In this document: piece by piece, positions 30,655 through 41,785 of the stretch | Layout of the letters: every line of letters begins with the position of its first letter | Numbering within the stretch: the first letter of the stretch is position 1 | NCBI GenBank assembly: GCA_963575745.1 | Contig: CAUYUJ010014171.1 | Span: forward strand, 548,186-612,185 | From: Prorocentrum cordatum | Taxonomy: Eukaryota; Sar; Dinophyceae; Prorocentrales; Prorocentraceae | DNA length: 64,000 nucleotides | Direction: 5' to 3' | The notes under the pieces: model-generated | The model's database searches: none | Told to the model about the DNA's origin: nothing | Seen by the model: the letters and a program-made list of their open reading frames with translations, nothing else | Translations under genes and position numbers: made by a program

Positions 30655-31480
30655 ATATCCGTTCATGCAATGAAGATTGTCTATCACAACGTGCAGTGGG
30701 CTGACTACAACAGATTAGAGAATATATCCATGCAGACAGAGAATCTTGACAGGTATTTAGCGATCGGGACGGGTCGTGCAGCCAGAGAGGAATATTACTT
30801 TAGCCAGAGCCAGCTGCCGCATCATGCTTGCATACAATTTGGATGGCGGAAATCACAGGGAACCAACAACTCGTGCGGCATCGCGGTGCTATTCGGACCA
30901 CGCCTACGAGGAAATGTTCAGGAGTAGCTGAGTAGCAGTACCACCCAGGTCGCTGGGCATTGCGGGCCGCGTGGCCTTGACTGTCTTCACAATAGGCACG
31001 GTAGCGATGGCCGTGTTCCCAGTATACTTCCCGCCCAAAGGATTGGCTGTGAACACGCACAAAAAATGAGCCACCGCATTCTGCACTGGATAGACGGCGA
31101 GATCGACAAGCTGGGCCACAAGTGCATGCCGATAGTAGCGGGGGACTTCAACTGCTCTTTCGGGTGGCAAACCGGCATCACGGGCCGCAAAGTACTGCAA
31201 GAATGTGAATATGTGGGAACTGCGGAGCCCGCACCTGAAGGCAACACCAGCAAGTTGGATAAAAATCTCGTGGGGAGCAATCATATGACAGCTGTAGACA
31301 CATTCATACACAACGGGCCGACATACTACAAGGGTCTGCACAATAGCAAAATCGACCATTTCGTGATGCCGACAAGTCCACCCGCTCCTCGGACTGGCGC
31401 GACGGCTGCAGCTTCACATTGCTACCCATTTGCACGACCACGTGCCCGTGTATGTGAACCTGGATATGTCTATAGCAAGA
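30655..31480 (+). pseudogene. LINE B endonuclease domain
   Basis: Frame 1 opens with MKIVYHNVQWADYNRLENI, LDRYLAIGTGRAAREE, and SCGIAVLFGPRLRGNV to a TAG at 30,925. Sense continues in another frame as GIAGRVALTVFTIGTVAMAV and FPVYFPPKGLAVNTHKK, then in frame 1 as RILHWIDGEIDKLGHKCMPI, VAGDFNCSFGWQTG (GDFN catalytic motif), KVLQECEYVGTAEPA, NSKIDHFVMPTS (the DRV/DxF motif), and in frame 2 HDHVPVYVNLDM (SDHxPV-type motif). These are the landmarks of an APE-type endonuclease that nicks target DNA to prime reverse transcription. Confidence 0.8.
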
Positions 31481-32410
31481 GCGCGGACAAGTAACCTCAC
31501 GCCAGCGGCCAAGCGAGACAGCATGATGGCAGCATACAGCACGGGGTACAGACGCATTGAGTTCCTGAGGGCAGTGGAGAAAAGGGTCTCGGACATCAGC
31601 GAAGCAGAATGGCGAACCGACTGGGACCAAGGAGATGTACAGAGATGGCGGGAAATACGATCGGAAGCGATACGCGGAGCCATGCAGGATATTTACCCGA
31701 AGAACAGCGTCAACACTATCGATTACAAAAACATGCGCAGCAAGAGGATCGAGCTGCCCGAGGAAAGGTCCAGGCTGCGCGCCGAGATCGCCGCCGCTGG
31801 AAGCACAGCGCATCGCGGGGATGGCTCCACGCAGTTCGACCTAGTAGAAGCAAAGCTCAAGTTGCTATCCCGACGTCTGCAACAACTTCGTCGCCACCAG
31901 AAGCACACAAAGTTGGAGCAGCTGGTCGAGGCGGTAGACCAGGCTTGGAAACATCACCGATTTGCAGAACTGCACCGCCTTCGCGTCATGCTCTCCCACG
32001 CAGGCCGAGAACTGATGAAACGTTTCTTTTTTTGCACCGAGACAGGGAATGACTATGCAACAATGGACGGGCGGCCCGGGGTTACCTACGCAGGACGGAG
32101 GCATGGTGTGCGACAAAATCCACTGGCAGGCATGGACAGAAGATCGGAGATTCTTTCCTCAGTTGCACGACCACGAGGAGCTCGGATACTTGATCCGAGG
32201 AGTCCGCGCAGGGCAGGTGCGATATCTTCGCAGGGCATCCAAACGGAGGGTGGGGCCATCGCGGGGAGTCTTGGCAGAGGCACTATGTATGTGCATCGAC
32301 CCGAAACGCTGCACCAACGAGATTGACCGGAAGTTTGTCCCAGAGAACTCCAGCAGTCGCCACAACGAACTCTGGGCGTTGATCAGGATCGTAGGAGAGG
32401 CCCCCTGAGC
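31481..32410 (+). pseudogene. LINE B linker between endonuclease and RT
   Basis: Frame 2 remains open to 32,326 with charged helices (YRRIEFLRAVEKRVSDISEA, YKNMRSKRIELPEERSRLRA, VEAKLKLLSRRLQQLRRHQK). Frame 3 (32,049-32,408) then has LIRGVRAGQVRYLRRASKRR. The long helical linker is typical of LINE ORF2 proteins between endonuclease and RT; no catalytic motifs expected here. Confidence 0.6.
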
Positions 32411-33565
32411 GCCATTAGGTCCGAGTCGTTCGCGCAGAGTAAGAACAATAACAAGAGGGGCATCAAGGGCCAGCGGGTGCCCCGCTGCTTCGACGCGTTT
32501 GGGGCGTTTTGTTTCGGGCAAATTCAGAGGGCCTCTCGGAGACCCACGCCCCCTGAATTCGCGCGTGGAGGGGCGCGGGGGCGCCGGCGGGATGGGTGCA
32601 CCCTGAGCCTGGCAGCGGGCCCCTGGAGAAGTAGGCAAGCAAAACTAAGCCACGCGCTGAGCAACCGCGACGGCACGAATGCATCTGCATGCACAAAGCG
32701 CAGCAGATTAGACGAGCTCCACGCAAACGCAGCACGGCAAGATCACATTTTTCTTCTTCAGCAGGCAGTGCAAAAAACAACAGTTCACGTCGAAGCTCGC
32801 GATGGCACATCCGACTACCATCCGACCGCGGGGGCCGCGAAGGGACACTCCCTCGCGGCAGGCGATTTAGTTGGCATTTACTCACCTACGGTTGAGGCGT
32901 GGACCAACCGCCTTGGAGCCGAGGGCGTTCGCTACAGCTGGCTACGGGGTTTGTGCCCAGTTTCGCGGGTGGAAGTAGAGACCGGCGTCGGCCTCTTCGT
33001 GGGCGATGTGTCACGCGCGCATATCCGCGCATGCGCTCCCAATGCCAAGTGCATCGCGCAGCAGCTAAATCATGTCACAGAGAGTCTGCAGATATCCACG
33101 CAGTAGAACGGCCACTTTTTGAACCCAGATAAGACGAACCACCTCGACAATTTCGCGCGCCTGGGGCCCTTTGAGGCGGCGGGGGAAGCAAGCCGACAAA
33201 AACAACTCCATGGAACCGTTTGTCGGGAAGTCCGCGTCCCAGGACCTGCCCCGAGCTTCGACGGAGTTCTGAGAACCGAACTACAGAACCGCATCAAAGG
33301 GGCCCGAGCAGCTTGGAGATCGCTGGGCGAGGTCTGGCGGCGGCCGCCACGCCCGCGCCTCTTCCGCGCGCTCTTCTTTTGTTTCGTGTGCAGCGCTGCG
33401 GCCACTGGCCTCGCGGCGTCTGTCCTGCCCGAGGCGTTCGCAGACAAGCTAGACCCCGCGCTGCTGCGTGTGAAGCGCTTCCTGATGCGCGGCAGGGCCA
33501 TGGCCGAACGCGACGGTCGCATCAGGGCCCTCGCCAACAGCGCCGTCTTTAACGCTGGAGGGTGA
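32411..33565 (+). pseudogene. LINE B reverse transcriptase remnant
   Basis: Frame 2 to 33,106 contains GAAKGHSLAAGDLVGIYSPT (degenerate QG motif region), VEAWTNRLGAEGVRYSWLRG and GVGLFVGDVSRAHI, where the YxDD box has become VGDV, then AQQLNHVTESLQ. From 33,119 frame 2 continues past TAG 33,104 as MNPDKTNHLDNFARLGPF, FDGVLRTELQNRIKGARAAW, RSLGEVWRRPPRPRLFRALF and LDPALLRVKRFLMRGRAMAE. These fit the palm-thumb and post-RT helices of dinoflagellate LINEs. The first palm motif is not visible, so part of RT has been deleted. Confidence 0.6.
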
Positions 33566-34245
33566 GTCTCGCGGCCACCGAGTTGAGAATTGAAAGGCTG
33601 CGCTGGCGGCAGCAGATTGCGAGGGAACCTCGAGACAATCGCCAAGTCCTAGACGCAATCTTTGGGGCTGGAGCTGGACCGGCTTATCGAACAACCCAGG
33701 GTAGGGGCCACGGGCGGGCTCGCGGTCTACAGCGCACCCCGGGCGCACCAACTCCGAGGCGACCTGGGGGCGCTGGCAAATGTAAACGCGGGGCTCGACC
33801 AAATCTGGGGGAACAGGCACAACATCTTGCAGGTCTTCCAGGATCCTGGGGCAGGGGAACTGTTCGGAGAGGTCCACGCGGGCCCCCTGAGGCACCCCCC
33901 GAGTCGAGACGGGGCCCAACTCCTAGCGCGAGTAGGCCTCGCAGCGACGAACGGCAGCATCTGGGAGATGTCTGAGAACGAAGACGACGACGCCGCCAGC
34001 GACGGCAGCACCATGGTGGATGAGCGCGCGTGCGCGCACGAGGTGGGAGAGGAGGGCGAGGGGAAGGGATGCGGGATGCCCTTCCTGGCGATAAAGGCAT
34101 TGACGGTGTACGCCACCCGTGCCCACAACATGAGGAATTCGCACCCCATGATTGTTCGGGCGAACGCGTGCCCATGGTGTCGAACAGCATCCGCTAGCCG
34201 CGCGTCGTGTCTGAGACATGTGATCACCATGTTCAAGTCGGATCC
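33566..34245 (+). pseudogene. LINE B C-terminal region with zinc-finger-like motif
   Basis: LAATELRIERLRWRQQIARE (33,565-33,625) and, after a frame change, FGLELDRLIEQP lead through acidic sequence to ANACPWCRTASASRASCLRH near 34,165-34,225, a CX2C-X12-H-type finger found near the C-terminus of such elements. It probably helps bind nucleic acid. Confidence 0.55.
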
Positions 34246-35172
34246 GCTGCAATGCCCTACCCGAGCCACATCGCCCAGTTTTCAGCCCGAAGAGAAGCCC
34301 TATTACACGTGCGGCTACTGCAGCCGCGAGGATAGTTGCCTCGGCGAAAATCTTACACGCGCATGTGATCACGCTGCCGGGCCTGGCGACATCGTGGCGA
34401 GCCACGGCGGGGGGGCCCAGTCGGCCCAGAGGCGACGCGGGAGAGGCCGCGTCAGCGGCATCAGCTCCGAAGCACAAGCAGCAGCGCGGCGGCCAGAGGA
34501 AGCCCGCTGGCAACGCCAACGTGTCAGGCGACGCCATCACGTCAGAGAAGATCGTCCCCATCCAGAAGCTGAGCCTCGACAGCGCGCAGATGGTCAGCCA
34601 GTTATAGGGCAGCCTGTGGGACTTCTTCCCGGCCCCAGGAGGGCGCGCGGCCGTGGGCGCGGCAGCAGAGGCAGGGGCCGCGCGCGCGGAGCGCAGCGAG
34701 GAGAAGGGGGCGAATCAGCTCGGACCGCCACACCTCCACGTCGGAGTCGACTTCTTCATGGAGCTGAGCCGAGGGGGCGCGCTGAAAGGCAAAACGAAGA
34801 CAGCACTGGAGGAGTCCCGCATGCTAGCGGAGATCATGTCGATGAACGACTTCGGCGACATCGTGAGCTACTTCAGAGCGAAGACGGCCTACAGCGATTC
34901 GGGCCAAGACGAGAAATGGAAAGTGTACATCATGTTCACCTCATTGGCGGTTTCTCCGTGGAGCGCACTGACAGGCGCAGGTCAACGCGATCCGCGTGGG
35001 CAACCAGGAAGCGGATATCCAGCTCGGAAAGCGCTGCCTCCCTGACCTCCGCAGGGCCACGGTGACGGCGCTCAAAGCTCAGGGCGCAGACGTGATCCAC
35101 GGCGCTCCACCCCCGTCAGGACTCGAACGCCAGATCCAGGCAACACTCAGGGCCAGGCAGCAGCAGGGGTGA
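34246..35172 (+). pseudogene. LINE B terminal domain of unknown function
   Basis: Frame 3 (34,710 on) reads LGPPHLHVGVDFFMELSRGG, TALEESRMLAEIMSMNDFGD and IVSYFRAKTAYSDSGQDEKW. Near 34,975 sense switches to another frame with QVNAIRVGNQEADIQLGKRC, LPDLRRATVTALKAQGADVI and GAPPPSGLERQIQATLRARQ to TGA 35,170-35,172. The GPPHLHV and APPP..LER landmarks are ones I associate with the ends of dinoflagellate LINE proteins; function unknown. Confidence 0.5.
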
Positions 35173-35190
35173 ACGTGGACGGCCTTAGAT

Positions 35191-35830
35191 TGCTGGCGAG
35201 CCGAGGCAGCGCCAGAGCGAGCGAACTCCTGATAATAATCCGCAACAATCGGGACCGATGACAAGAGCGTGTAGGTTAGACGTATCTCGCTTGTGATTTT
35301 ACGCCTGGATAGCAGGAAAGCAAGGTCTGTAGCGTCGTTTCGTTGTTTTGTTGCTGGGGGCGTTTTCCAGGGCCCCCTCCCTCTTCCGCGTTCCTGGCGT
35401 CGGCCTCTTCTCCTCCCCCTGGGACGTGCCCGCCTGGAGCTGTGTGTTTGCCGTGGCCCCTTTGGCCCAACTGGGCATTGGGACGTTTGTGAACATGCGA
35501 TAGAGACTTGCTAGATAGTGGGTCGGGGGGAGGGGCGGGGAGGTTGGGAGTGGGGGGGATGCGGTAGCAGACTGCTCTTGCACCGAAGGCCGAGTGCATG
35601 CAGGCAAGCAGCCCGAGTCGGGGGCGATTGGCCCAAAGGTCCTAAGCCCCCGCCGACGTTCCATAACGATGTTTGGTGGCTGTTTTCGTCAGGGAGGCCT
35701 TGCGCTGCAGCGGGTTAAAAGGCATAAAAACCACGGGTCCCGTAGGCGACCCCGTTTCGTGACGCCTTCGTAGCGCGCCAGCAGCCCAGGCTCTCAGAGA
35801 ACGATTGCGGACAGTTGCCCAGGCACCCGA
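35191..35830. other. Intergenic, no recognised gene
   Basis: Includes a G-rich run (35,518-35,560) and a GGGTTAAAAGGCATAAAAACC string at 35,720. No protein-like frame. Confidence 0.35.
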
Positions 35831-35910
35831 CTCCGACTCCGACTCCTTTTCCTCTTTCTTCTCCTCCCCTTCCTTCTCCTCCTCCTCCTCCTCCTCCTCC
35901 TTTCCCCCTC
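35831..35910 (+). repeat. CTCC microsatellite
   Basis: CGACTCCGACTCC then CTCCTCCTCC for ~75 bases. Confidence 0.9.
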
Positions 35911-36798
35911 GCGTGATTCGCGTCCCCTCCTTTCGCCGTCGGTGAGCCTCGTCGCTCGCCCTCGTGAAGGACCTGCCTCTGTGCCGCCTGAAAGGAATGT
36001 GCGCCCTCGACTGGGCGCGTGTCCGCTTGTCAGGCCTGTTCGAGCTTCGCTTGCGCAGGCCAAAGTGCCTGCTGCTGTGCTGCCCGTTCGCGGGATGGTG
36101 CAGTCGCAGCATGCTCGAGGTCACTTTGTTTGGGTCACCCCTGGATCGGTCGTCCTCTGTGTGCGGGGTTGACATTATACCACAGGTCTTGCTGGCCAAT
36201 TGTTGTTGGACTGCACCCCTCTATTACAGTTGGGGAACACGCGCGTCGGAATCGCCACCTCTTCCTTGAAAGTAAGCACCCCAGTGATGAGGGGAGGCCC
36301 AATTCGCGTTTGATCCCCGTCCCGCGCCCCGTCGCCGCTGTCGATCCCGAAGCCGATTGGCTGCGATTGCCCAGGGAGCGGAGTCGGGAGGATTAGCAGA
36401 GCTGTGTATGAGCCCATGGTCTTTTGACCGTGGTCTTGGCCCTGGGTTTCTCGGCCTTGTGCTTCTGGACTCGGCTTTGTGGCCGCTACCGGGCTCCTGG
36501 TTCAAAAATTCGCCTCCTGGTGCCCGTGCGAAGTCGTTTTTTTCTGGCGGCGGTCGGTCGGCGCGGTGAGCTTCGAGAGAGGCGCGCGAGCGCGCGCGCC
36601 CCGTGGCCCGTCTCGCCCAACTTCGGTACCGAGGTGGGCCCCGCGCCCCCCGCCGCCGTCGCCGGCGTGCTGCGTGCCGCCGCCGCGATCCCACGGGTGG
36701 GCGAAGCACGTCCTGTAGCACCGAGGGGGGGGGGCTTGCGCCTCCCCGTTCTCAGGTGGCCGTCTTGTGCTAAGCGCGACGGTTCCCAGCAGCGTGTT
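35911..36798. other. Intergenic, no recognised gene
   Basis: GC-rich with shadow frames on both strands; a weak VDPEADWLRLPRE string at 36,337-36,375 only faintly recalls the recurrent module. Confidence 0.35.
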
Positions 36799-36866
36799 AT
36801 CCTCCTCCTCCTCCTCCTCCTCCTCCTCCTCCTCATCATCATCATCATCATCCTCCTTCTCCTCCA
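36799..36866 (+). repeat. CTC then CAT triplet microsatellite
   Basis: About ten CTC units followed by about seven CAT units. Confidence 0.95.
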
Positions 36867-37555
36867 ATGAACACAGCTTCCCTTTCTGATTGTGCATTAT
36901 ACGATAGGGGTCATGACGCCTACCGGCGTATAGAGCTCGGCGTCATGGGAAGGAATGGGTGGGAGGGCAGGATATCAGATGTGGTGCGATGTCGCCGAGC
37001 TTGTCCCCCCCCCCTCTCCCTCCTCTCCCTTGTCGTCCTGTCCTGCTGCTGGAGGTCGAGGTCCGCCGGCACCCGCTCGAAGCCAGGCGGGCACTCAGGG
37101 AGAGGGCATTCCATAAACTTCCGCAAGGTCGTCGTGTGGGCCCAGTTGGCCGGCGCAGACCGCTCAGAACTTTCAAGGGCCCGTAGGCGGCCGTGATGGG
37201 ATCTCCCCCGTCCCCCCATCGGCACCACCGCCCACTCACAGCTTCTTAACTCATGCCTGGCATTAGGCATGCCGGAACCGTCCCCCCCAGAAACAGGCTG
37301 GGGCACAGGCGGGAAACACTCGGGCCGCCGAGACAGCCCTGTCGAGAACTCCAGAAGATCCAGGGGCTGGTGGTGGCCGAACCCAATTTACAGATCTCTC
37401 GCTCAGATCATTTTGACCCTTTTTCAGGTTCCTTGTCCCGCTCCAGCAGTCCGTTGGCGTAGAGGCCGCGGTCCATCATCCACACCAGACCCAAGGCCGC
37501 ACACTCGGGATGAGGGCGTATTGGCGAGCCGATCAACCTCTGAGAATACCACTTC
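36867..37555. other. Intergenic, no recognised gene
   Basis: No domain pattern in any frame. Confidence 0.35.
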
Positions 37556-37594
37556 GCATGATGATGGTGCTGCTGATGATCATGATGGTGAGAC

Positions 37595-37649
<55 letters not shown>

Positions 37650-37916
37650 CATGGTGGTGGTGATGATGGTGATGATGATGATGATGCTGGTGATTGTGAT
37701 GATGATGGTGATGATGATACTGATAATGACATTGTAATTGCTGGTAATGATGGTGAGGTTGACGGTGATAGCAGTGGCGCTGGTTGCGGTTGTGATGGTG
37801 ATGATGATGGTGATGATGATGGTGGTGATGGTGATGCTGATGCTGATGATGATGACGCTGAGGGTAATGATGATGATAGCGGAAAGGGTGGTGATGATGA
37901 TGATGGTGATGTTGAC

Positions 37917-37952
<36 letters not shown>

Positions 37953-38014
37953 GAAGACGATGATGTTGATGATGATGATGATGCTAATCATTATGACGAT
38001 GATGATGATGGTGA

Positions 38015-38046
<32 letters not shown>

Positions 38047-38235
38047 ATGATGACGAGGGTGAGGATGAGGATGAGGATCCGGATCAGGACCATGATGGTA
38101 ATGGTTGTGATGCTGCTGATGATCATGAGGATGAGGATGATGATCAGGATGAGGATGACGAGGATGAGGAGGATTAGGATCGGATCAGGATCGGGATCAG
38201 GATCAGGATCGGGATGACGATGATGATGACGATGC

Positions 38236-38266
<31 letters not shown>

Positions 38267-38508
38267 TGGCGATGGATGCTGCTGATGATGATGACGATAA
38301 TGACGATGATGCTGATGATGATGATGTTGGTTGTCATGATGATTGATGCTGCTGATGATGATGATGACGCTGATAATCAGGATAATGATGACGGTGATGA
38401 TGAAGATGATGATGCGGCTGCTGGCGATGCTGACACTGATGATGCTGATGATAATGATGATGGTGATGCTGACGATGCTGATGATGATGATGCTGATGAT
38501 GATGGTGG

Positions 38509-38539
<31 letters not shown>

Positions 38540-39002
38540 GATGGTGGTGATGATGATGCTGATGCTGATGATTGTGATGATCGTTGTGATACTGATGCTG
38601 ATGATGGTGGTGGTGATGATGATGCTGATGATGCTGATGGTGGTGATGATGATGGTGATGATGATGATGGTGATGATGATGGTGCTGATGATGGTGATGC
38701 TGAGGGTGATGATGATGGATGGTGTTAGATGTTGTTAATGATAATGATGACGATAACAATGATGCTGATGACGATAATGGTGATGCTGGTAGTCGTGATG
38801 CTGACGCTGATGATGATGCCGCTGATGATGATGGTGATGATGATGGTGATGCTGATGGTGGTGGTGATGATGATGCTGATGACGATCGTGATGACGTTGA
38901 TGATGATGCTGATTATGATGCTGCTGATGATGATGATGATGATGATCCTGATGGTGATGATCATGATGATGGCGACGATGCTGATGTTGATGATGATGCT
39001 GC

Positions 39003-39055
<53 letters not shown>

Positions 39056-39060
39056 TTTGT
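37556..39060 (+). repeat. Very long GAT/ATG triplet microsatellite (~1.5 kb)
   Basis: Nearly pure ATG/GAT triplets with GCT, GGT and GAC variants, and one GGATCAGGATC block at 38,178-38,215. All three frames and both strands stay open over long distances and give poly-Asp, poly-Met or poly-His/Ile, so the large open frames here are artefacts. Confidence 0.97.
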
Positions 39061-39720
39061 GAGGAGGAAGAGGAGGAAGAGGAGCATGATGATGAGGAGG
39101 AGGAGGAGGAGGTTGACGCTACCGCTTTTTCGGTTACAGCCAGCCCAGCGTACACGGAGGAGGGCAAGGCGGCCTCAGCCGTGAGCCCCCCACCCCGCGC
39201 GCCACCTGCCACCGCCGCAATTGCAGTCCCAGTCGGCGTCGTCGACGTCGGCCGCCGCCGATCGCCGCTGTCGCCCGCCGCCATCGTCGCGTCCTCACGC
39301 CGTCGCCGCCTGCTGGTCGCCGCCAGGAGCCGCTCTCTCGCGCGGCTCCGCCCGAGCCAGGCGCCGAGGTCGCGTCGCTTCTGGTCGAGGCGTGTTTGTT
39401 TTTTTTGTCGGTAGCGTCAGCAGCGTCGATGGCGTCGGCGGCGGCGTCGGCGGAGGCGACGGAGGTGGCGAGGGCTCGGGCGATGGCGGCTGCGGCGAGG
39501 AAGATGATGATGAGGAGGAGGCGGAGGAGGAAGATGAGGAGGAGGAGGACGGCGGAAGGAGCAGGATGGGGAGGGACATGAGGTGGGGGGGTGAGGGGGG
39601 GATGAGGAGGTGGGCGAGGGGAAGGGGAGGTGGGGAGAAGGAGGGGGGAGGAGACGGGGAATGGGTGGGGGCAGGAGATGGGGAAGGCGGAGGGGGATGG
39701 GGGGAGAAGGGAGAGAGAAG
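39061..39720 (+). repeat. GAGGAG microsatellites around a GC-rich spacer
   Basis: GAGGAAGAGG at 39,060-39,113 and GGA/GGGGAGG-rich sequence at 39,430-39,720, with a GCCGCC-rich spacer between. No gene recognised. Confidence 0.8.
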
Positions 39721-40150
39721 GAGGACAAGCTAGAGGCGCTCGCGCCATTCGCGCCATCTCTGCTGCTTTGTTCCTATCCGCCGACGCGTGTCACTGCGAA
39801 CCTGGAACTCCAAGAAGGACACCGTCGTCTTATGCGGAATCGGATAGAAGGGGAGTTGCGCACATTGGAGGGATAGGGTGGCGGATGAGCAGGAGGATGA
39901 GCAGGAGGAGACGGATGATGATGAGGGAGGAGGAGGAAGAGGAGGAGGACGAGCAGGAGGAGGAGGAGGACGAACAGCACCAGCAGGAGCTGGAGTGGAA
40001 GGAGCGGGAGGAGCAGGAAGACCAGGGGAAGGTGGATGAGGGAAAAGCAGGGGGGGCGACGACTGAGGAAGGACTCGCGCTTGGGCGAGAGTCCGTTCTG
40101 AACGACGGAAGCACAGCGCCGATCCTAAAATGAAGCCCACGCTGCACCGA
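39721..40150 (+). repeat. Dispersed repeat family 2, copy 2 (5' part)
   Basis: GACAAGCTAGAGGCGCTCGC (39,722), CTATCCGCCGACGCGTGTC (39,773), a GAGGAG microsatellite (39,885-39,975) and GGGCGAGAGTCCGTTCTGAA then AAAATGAAGCCCACGCTGCA (40,083-40,145) match 53,684, 53,759, 53,810-53,930 and 53,970-54,035 in the same order. Confidence 0.8.
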
Positions 40151-40249
40151 AAGCGTTCCGATGGCAAAAAAGCCATAGGGAGATCAACTCGGGCCCATCG
40201 GATATACACATACATACATCTACATCACCCCATGGGTATATTTTGATAG

Positions 40250-41075
40250 GGCCGGGGACGCCGGAAAAAGCGCCCCCCCCCCTAACGAATTTGGCCCTTC
40301 CCGGGCCTCCGGGCAACAACCCTCCAGACGACTGGGGAGAACCTCACGAGAGCCCGAAGACGGCCCCAGACGGGTTCCACCAAAGATAGCTCCAAAACGT
40401 CCCAAGAGGCCTCCAAGAGCACTCCCAAAAATGCCCCCAGAGGCACAAACCATTGATTTTCTGACGGTTTTTGGTGAATTCTGGGGTTCTCCTCTTTTCG
40501 GATTCTCGACGCTCCAAGACGGCGGTCTTCTGGGCGTCCGAAGCCGCCTGGGAGGCTCCCAAATCGCCCCAGAACCATCCGAAAGGGCTTCCAGGCAGTC
40601 CAAGAGAGCTCCAAAACGGTACAACAGGGGTCCAAGATGGTCCCAAGAGAGCCCCATGGCGGTCCAAGATGGCCACAAGACACCCTCCGAGGCATTCCAA
40701 ATCGTGACCCAGTCGTTCAGGGAGACCGCGGTTGGAGGCAGGGTGGCCCGAGGAAGCCTCCAGAGGCCCCCAGAACACGCCCAGGAGGCCTCCAGAAGGC
40801 CTTACCAAAGATTGGAAAACTTTTGCGCGGCCCCCAGAGGCTCTCCAAGGAGAGCCTCCGCAAAAAGAGCTGAGGAGGATGGGGAGAATGCGCAGGGTAT
40901 GGCGAGAATGAGGAAAAAGAAGCATGGAGGCAGGATAACGAAAAACATGTTTAGAACGGCGATGCCAGAAAAGGCAACAAGGAGTTATCGCTAAATTGTC
41001 GGCTTGACCTTCCTGCCATGCCGCCTGCATACCAAACTTCAAGGACTCAGGTGCATGGCGGGAGACGTCACTGCA
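40250..41075 (+). repeat. Dispersed repeat family 3, long copy 1 (CCAAGA sense)
   Basis: CCAAGATGG-type array plus single-copy parts. GTTCAGGGAGACCGCGG...CAGGGTGGCCCGAGG (40,711-40,752) is mirrored by CCTCGGGCCACCCTGC...CTCTCCCTGAAC at 49,478-49,514. GCGATGCCAGAAAAGG (40,960) is mirrored near 49,255-49,270. Confidence 0.85.
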
Positions 41076-41145
41076 GTCTTGTATGTATGTACGTATGTAC
41101 GTATGTACGTATGTACGTATGTACGTATGTAAGTATGTAAGTATG

Positions 41146-41191
<46 letters not shown>

Positions 41192-41200
41192 TGTGTGTAT
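41076..41200 (+). repeat. GTATGTAC then AT microsatellite
   Basis: GTATGTACGTATGTACGTAT repeats, then about 20 AT units at 41,150-41,188. Confidence 0.97.
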
Positions 41201-41259
41201 ACATAGTGATATGTGTGTCTATAGAATGGATGGCCTTCGGCCCATCCCGCCACCGTGCC

Positions 41260-41684
41260 TGGGTTGTGGGTATGAAGCCTATTGGATTTTCGTTGGGATC
41301 TCGTGGGGGTCTCTGGGGGGCCTGGTGGATGCAGTTTGGACGCCTCTTGGGGGACGTTTTGGGTAATCTTTGGCCTTTTGGGGGCCTCTTGCACGGCTTG
41401 TAGGGGCCTCGTGGGGTCTCTTGGGGGCCTCGTAGGGGCCTCCTGGGCGCCTCTTGGGGCCTCCCAATGGCCTCTTAGGGCGGGAGGCTTGGATTTTCGG
41501 CTCGTGTTCCCTCTCTTGGGCCGCTTTCGGGGCCGTCTTGGGGCCCTCTTGGGCCGTTTTGGGCTCCTCTTGGAGGCCTCGTGGGCCATCTTGGGGCGGT
41601 CTTGGGGGCCTCCAGTGCCGTGTGGGAACGTCGGGAAGCCGAAACGGCGAGAACGCCAAAGTCTTTCAAATACCGAAGAAACAT
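41260..41684 (-). repeat. Family 3 array in CTTGG sense; left flank of the DIRS-order element
   Basis: GGGGGCCTCTTGGGGCCTCC variants; the array resumes at 48,687 after the inserted element. Confidence 0.85.
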
Positions 41685-41776
41685 CATGGTTGTGCGTCGC
41701 ACGTGATTGCTCTGAGGTTCTTTAGATGTTGCAGCCCTCCAGCAGCCCCCCATATCGCTGCTGGGGCTCAAGCTTT
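41685..41776 (+). repeat. Split direct repeat A1
   Basis: 92 bp, starts CATGGTTGTGCGTCGCACG and ends GGGGCTCAAGCTTT. Identical to A2 except C/T at offset 28. Confidence 0.95.
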
Positions 41777-41785
41777 TCGGCGGGT

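Larger units (their letters stand above)
30640..35190 (+). mobile_element. LINE B: second non-LTR retrotransposon, decayed
   Basis: Endonuclease, long helical linker, a much decayed reverse transcriptase, a C-terminal zinc-finger-like motif and a conserved terminal domain follow in order on +. The motif wording differs from LINE A, so it is another clade. Reading frames change at least six times and there is no intact ORF. I see no clear SL or poly-A boundary. Confidence 0.75.

Noticed and set aside
37556-39120. Very large open frames on both strands (poly-Asp, poly-Met, poly-His)
   Set aside because: They follow directly from a GAT/ATG triplet microsatellite and carry no domain signal.
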